16,110 nucleotides of DNA, from positions 1 through 16,110 of the forward strand of contig JAQGJF010000848.1 of assembly GCA_028290765.1 (NCBI GenBank), written 5' to 3'. Below are positions 12,848 to 16,110 of this stretch, one piece after another. Numbering within the stretch: the stretch's first letter is position 1; every line of letters begins with the position of its first letter. The translations under genes and the position numbers were made by a program. The notes below the pieces were generated by a model. That model worked only from the letters and a program-made list of their open reading frames with translations, made no database searches and was not told the origin of the DNA. The DNA is from Tardiphaga sp. (GTDB lineage Bacteria > Pseudomonadota > Alphaproteobacteria > Rhizobiales > Xanthobacteraceae).

Positions 12848-15800
12848 ATGGCTCTTAGCGCTGGCTCGATCGCATTCACCGGCTTCAACGGCGACGGCAA
12901 TGACAATCTGTCATTCGTGGCGCTGACCAACATTGCGGCGGGAACGGTGATCAACTTCACCGACAGCAATTGGAATGGCACTGGCTTTTCCAACACGGAA
13001 AGCGTTTTCACTTGGACCGCGACGACAGCCGTTGCCGCGGGCACGGTGATCGATATCGACAACATCAAGGCGGCAAATACGTCGACGGTTTCGACAACCG
13101 GCACGATCGCCTGGACCAATACCACCAATCCGGGTCTCTCGAACGACAGCGAAGTAGTCTTCGCCTATGTCGGGACGCCGGGTCCGACGACCTTTCTGGC
13201 GGCGATCTCGAATGTCGGATATTCTACCAGTGAGGGGACGCTGACCGGCACCGGTCTCGTCGCGGGAACCACCGCCGTCAGCTTTACCGGCGGTCTCGAC
13301 ATCGTCGCCTATAACGGCTCCCGCAGCGGCCAGTCGGACTTTTCGAACTACCTCAGCGCTATCAACAACCCCGCCAACTGGATCACCCAGGATGGCAGCG
13401 GCGACCAGTCGGCCGACGGCACGCTCCCGAACGCGCCGTTTCCGACCGCGGTCTTCACGGTCGCCGCGCCTGTCGTGCAGACGATTTCCTTTTCGCCGTC
13501 GTCCGTCTCGGTCGCCGAGGGCAACAGCGGCACCCAGACCCTGACCTTCACCGTGACGCGCTCCGGCGGCACGACCGGCGCGGTATCTTTCTCCGGCACC
13601 TTCGGCGCCGGCACCACCAATGCCGCCGACTTCGGTGGCACGCTGCCCGGATCGACGTTCAACGGCATCATCGCGGCCGGCGCGACCTCCGTCACCGTCA
13701 CCATCGCCATTTCCGGCGATACCACCGCGGAAGGCGACGAGTCGTTCAATCTCACTTTGACTTCGGTCTCCAATCCGAGCGCCACCGTGGCGATCGGCAC
13801 GGCGGGGGCGACCGGCACCATCACCAATGATGACGGCACCATCATCTCCATCAATTCCTCGACGGCAATTACGCTGGTCAACAATGACCATGTGACAATC
13901 GCAAGCGGCGTCACCCTGTCAGGTTCGACCCCGGTTACCTGGAACGGCGGCAGCACCAGCCCCGGCGCCTTGCTCGACAATTTCGGAACGATCAGCGGCA
14001 CCGACCGCGGCGTCTACACCACCAAGAGCGCCGTCTCCGGCAGCCTCACGATCCACAACGAAGCCGGTGCGATCATCACCGCCGTCAGCGACGCCGTGAA
14101 GATCGCCAACCTGGCCTCGGGCACCAATGGTGTCGTCACGATCAACAACGAAGGCACCATCAAATCGACCGGTACCGGCGGTGCCGGCGGCCAGGCGCTG
14201 GACCTCGATGCGGTGGCTTCTTCGGGCGCTAGCAGCGTGATCAACAATGCCTCGACCGGTCTGATCCAGGCCGCCGATGCCGACGCGATTCGTGGCGGCA
14301 CCAACGCCACCATCAACAATCACGGCCAGATCATCAGCAAGAACGGCAGCGCCAGTTCGACCGGCAATGACGCCATCGATTTCCAGACCGTCAACACCGG
14401 CGGCGTCGTCAACAATTTCGCCGATGGCTCCATCACCGGCGCGCGCCATGCCATCACCGGCGACCAGCCGATCACGGTCACCAATGCCGGCACCATCACC
14501 GGCCAGGCCGGCTCCGGTATCAACATGGATTCCGCGGCGAACACGACGACGACCGTGACCAATTCCGGAACCATCACCGGCACGTCGGTCGGCGGCGCCG
14601 ATGCCGACGGCATCGACGTCGACGGCCTGGTCGCGATCGACAATTCCGGCACCATCAAGGCGATCGGCCTCGTCACCGGCGGCAGCCTCAACGAGGCGCT
14701 GGCGATCGGCGGAGGAACGGTCACCAACCATGTCGGCGGCCTGATCGTCAGCGATCAGCGCGCCATCACCGTCGACGACAGTAACAATGGCAGCGCCTTC
14801 GCCGCTATCACCATCACCAACGAGGGCACCATCCAGGGTGGCAATGGCGAGGCGATCTCGATCGCCGGGACGTTTGCCGACACCATCACCAACAAGGGCA
14901 CCATCACCGGCAGCGTCGCCATGGGCGGCGGCGATGACACCTTCAACGACTATACCGGGTCGAGCGTCAGCGGTCCGATCGACGGCGGAGCCGGCAACGA
15001 CATCATCAACCTGCTCGGCACCGGCGAAGGCACGCTCGGCGCGACGGCCAATGTCGAGGTCGTCAAGCTCACCAGCGGCTCATGGACGGTGACGGCGGAC
15101 AGCTCCGCCGAGATCGACTTCCAGAGCGGCAGCCAGACGCTGCGGATCGGCGCCGCGGCGGTGGCCGACGGCCATCTCGACCAGACCATCAAGGGCTTCG
15201 GCAGCGGTGACGTGATCGACGTCAAGAACATCGGCCTCGCGACCACCGCGACGCTCGGCCCCAACAACGTGCTGACGATCACCGGGGATACCGCTACGGT
15301 GACGCTGCAGCTCGACCCAAGCCAGAGCTTTGCGGGAATGCAATTTGCCGTCGCTGCGGACGGCTCAGGCGGCACCCAGGTGACAGTCGGCTCCGACACG
15401 ACAGCACCGACGCTGGTCTCTTCCACGCCGGCCGACAACGCGATCGCTGTCAGTCCGGCGGCCAGCATCGTGCTGACCTTCAGCGAGACGGTGAAGGCGG
15501 GCATCGGCTCGATCACGCTGACCAACGGTGCCGGCGACGTCCGCACCATTTCGATCGCCGATACCACCCAGATAACGATCAGCGGCAACACGGTGACCAT
15601 CAATCCGACCGCCGATCTGTGGGGCGGCCGGGCCTATGACGTTGTCGTCCCGGCCGGCGCGATCACCGACAGTGCCGGAAACGCCTATGCCGGCATTGCG
15701 CTCGATGGTCTCGACTTCGCCACCGGCCCGGTCATCATTCCGGGCGTTACCGCGGCGACCGCCTATTCGATCGCCGCCCCGGGCAATTATCTGTTGGAGG

Positions 15801-16110
15801 AGGGCGCGACCCGCACTTTCACAGCCGCCTCGACCGCCAACGTCGTTGCGACGGTCACCGCTGCCGGCAGCAGCACCACGATCGAGATCGACGGTCATCT
15901 GGTTTCGGCCACACCCGGCGCCCGGGGCATACAGGTTTCGCTGGTCAACGGCACTGTCAATATCGGCGATCATGGCCTGATCCAGGCCACCGACAACGAC
16001 GCGCTGCAGTACAAAGGCGGTGTCGTCAGCGTGAACAATCTCGGCGAGATCGTCACGCTGAATTCGGACGGCTCGATCAATCCGGACATGGTTCAGGGCA
16101 TCGGCAACGG
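12848..16110 (+). CDS. Giant RTX-like/beta-helix repeat surface protein (5' part, runs off the window)
   Basis: The frame is open from the ATG at 12848 (GGAG nine bases upstream) to the right edge, 1087 codons, with no signal peptide. Residues 1-210 are a beta-rich domain (SFVALTNIAAGTVINFTDSN). A Calx-beta domain follows at 212-329 (SVSVAEGNSGTQTLTFTVTR to TGTITNDD). Residues 330-693 hold about twelve repeats of the type V-T-N-x-G-T-I-x-G with a later D-A-I, expected to stack as a beta-helix. An RTX-like stretch (GGGDDTF, DGGAGNDIINL) occupies about 693-725. An Ig-like Big_5/SbsA-type domain covers 849-960 (DTTAPTLVSSTPADN to ITDSAGNAYAG), and beta-helix repeats resume near 985. This suggests an adhesin or matrix protein exported by type I secretion. 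Its C-terminus and any transporter genes are not in view. Confidence 0.88.
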   Translation, partial: MALSAGSIAFTGFNGDGNDNLSFVALTNIAAGTVINFTDSNWNGTGFSNTESVFTWTATTAVAAGTVIDIDNIKAANTSTVSTTGTIAWTNTTNPGLSNDSEVVFAYVGTPGPTTFLAAISNVGYSTSEGTLTGTGLVAGTTAVSFTGGLDIVAYNGSRSGQSDFSNYLSAINNPANWITQDGSGDQSADGTLPNAPFPTAVFTVAAPVVQTISFSPSSVSVAEGNSGTQTLTFTVTRSGGTTGAVSFSGTFGAGTTNAADFGGTLPGSTFNGIIAAGATSVTVTIAISGDTTAEGDESFNLTLTSVSNPSATVAIGTAGATGTITNDDGTIISINSSTAITLVNNDHVTIASGVTLSGSTPVTWNGGSTSPGALLDNFGTISGTDRGVYTTKSAVSGSLTIHNEAGAIITAVSDAVKIANLASGTNGVVTINNEGTIKSTGTGGAGGQALDLDAVASSGASSVINNASTGLIQAADADAIRGGTNATINNHGQIISKNGSASSTGNDAIDFQTVNTGGVVNNFADGSITGARHAITGDQPITVTNAGTITGQAGSGINMDSAANTTTTVTNSGTITGTSVGGADADGIDVDGLVAIDNSGTIKAIGLVTGGSLNEALAIGGGTVTNHVGGLIVSDQRAITVDDSNNGSAFAAITITNEGTIQGGNGEAISIAGTFADTITNKGTITGSVAMGGGDDTFNDYTGSSVSGPIDGGAGNDIINLLGTGEGTLGATANVEVVKLTSGSWTVTADSSAEIDFQSGSQTLRIGAAAVADGHLDQTIKGFGSGDVIDVKNIGLATTATLGPNNVLTITGDTATVTLQLDPSQSFAGMQFAVAADGSGGTQVTVGSDTTAPTLVSSTPADNAIAVSPAASIVLTFSETVKAGIGSITLTNGAGDVRTISIADTTQITISGNTVTINPTADLWGGRAYDVVVPAGAITDSAGNAYAGIALDGLDFATGPVIIPGVTAATAYSIAAPGNYLLEEGATRTFTAASTANVVATVTAAGSSTTIEIDGHLVSATPGARGIQVSLVNGTVNIGDHGLIQATDNDALQYKGGVVSVNNLGEIVTLNSDGSINPDMVQGIGN

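Noticed and set aside
12911..15973. Long minus-strand open frames opposite the giant repeat gene
   Set aside because: They are shadows of the repetitive Gly/Thr/Ala-rich plus-strand frame; their products (long runs of Gly, Asp, Arg) are low complexity and follow the period of the coding repeats.

Overview
The window is high-GC alphaproteobacterial chromosome, most likely Bradyrhizobium or a close relative (Nitrobacteraceae). Three things point there: the tail of an MxKDx-repeat protein at the left edge, palindromic repeats of a kind I associate with Bradyrhizobium/Rhodopseudomonas (12-bp arms with CCCTGCG at 1616-1647; the GCATGATCCGGAAAAG type at 10949-10991), and several small secreted or cytosolic proteins that look typical of this group. 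This is recognition from memory, not a search. I see no phage, integrase, transposase or CRISPR genes.

Left part (1-5113): end of an MxKDx protein with a terminator; a Lys/Ala/Glu-rich DUF6481-type protein (-); a GrlR-like protein (-) divergent from an exported FKBP peptidyl-prolyl isomerase (+); an orphan TRAP-type periplasmic solute receptor (-) and a FkbM-type methyltransferase (-); a gene-poor stretch with one weak small ORF; then two small secreted proteins of unknown function in a likely operon (+), followed by an 18-bp x5 tandem repeat.

Middle (5114-10928): an 80-aa conserved-type small protein (-), two convergent small secreted four-cysteine proteins, a tRNA-Arg(UCU), and a signalling cluster. 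The cluster has two single-domain response regulators, divergently transcribed, and a 1058-aa membrane hybrid histidine kinase (MASE4, three PAS, HisKA/HATPase, receiver). The two receivers lack output domains and are natural candidates for phosphotransfer partners of the kinase.

Right part (10929-16110): a composite palindromic repeat block, an exported CAP/SCP-domain protein (-), a single-pass membrane coiled-coil protein (-), a 594-bp gene-free region, and the first 1087 codons of a very large surface or secreted protein. That protein has no signal peptide and combines a beta-sandwich-like N-terminus, Calx-beta, many N-x-G-T-I beta-helix-type repeats, an RTX-like calcium-binding stretch and a bacterial Ig-like domain. 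It runs off the right edge. Type I secretion is the likely route, inferred from architecture only.

A recurring theme is that gene ends and starts carry short repeats: all four convergent junctions contain a perfect hairpin or tandem array, and three genes have short tandem duplications at or just upstream of the translation start. I find no convincing new defence or biosynthetic system. The least explained items are the 18-bp array, the duplicated ribosome binding site before the kinase, and the architecture of the giant repeat protein.
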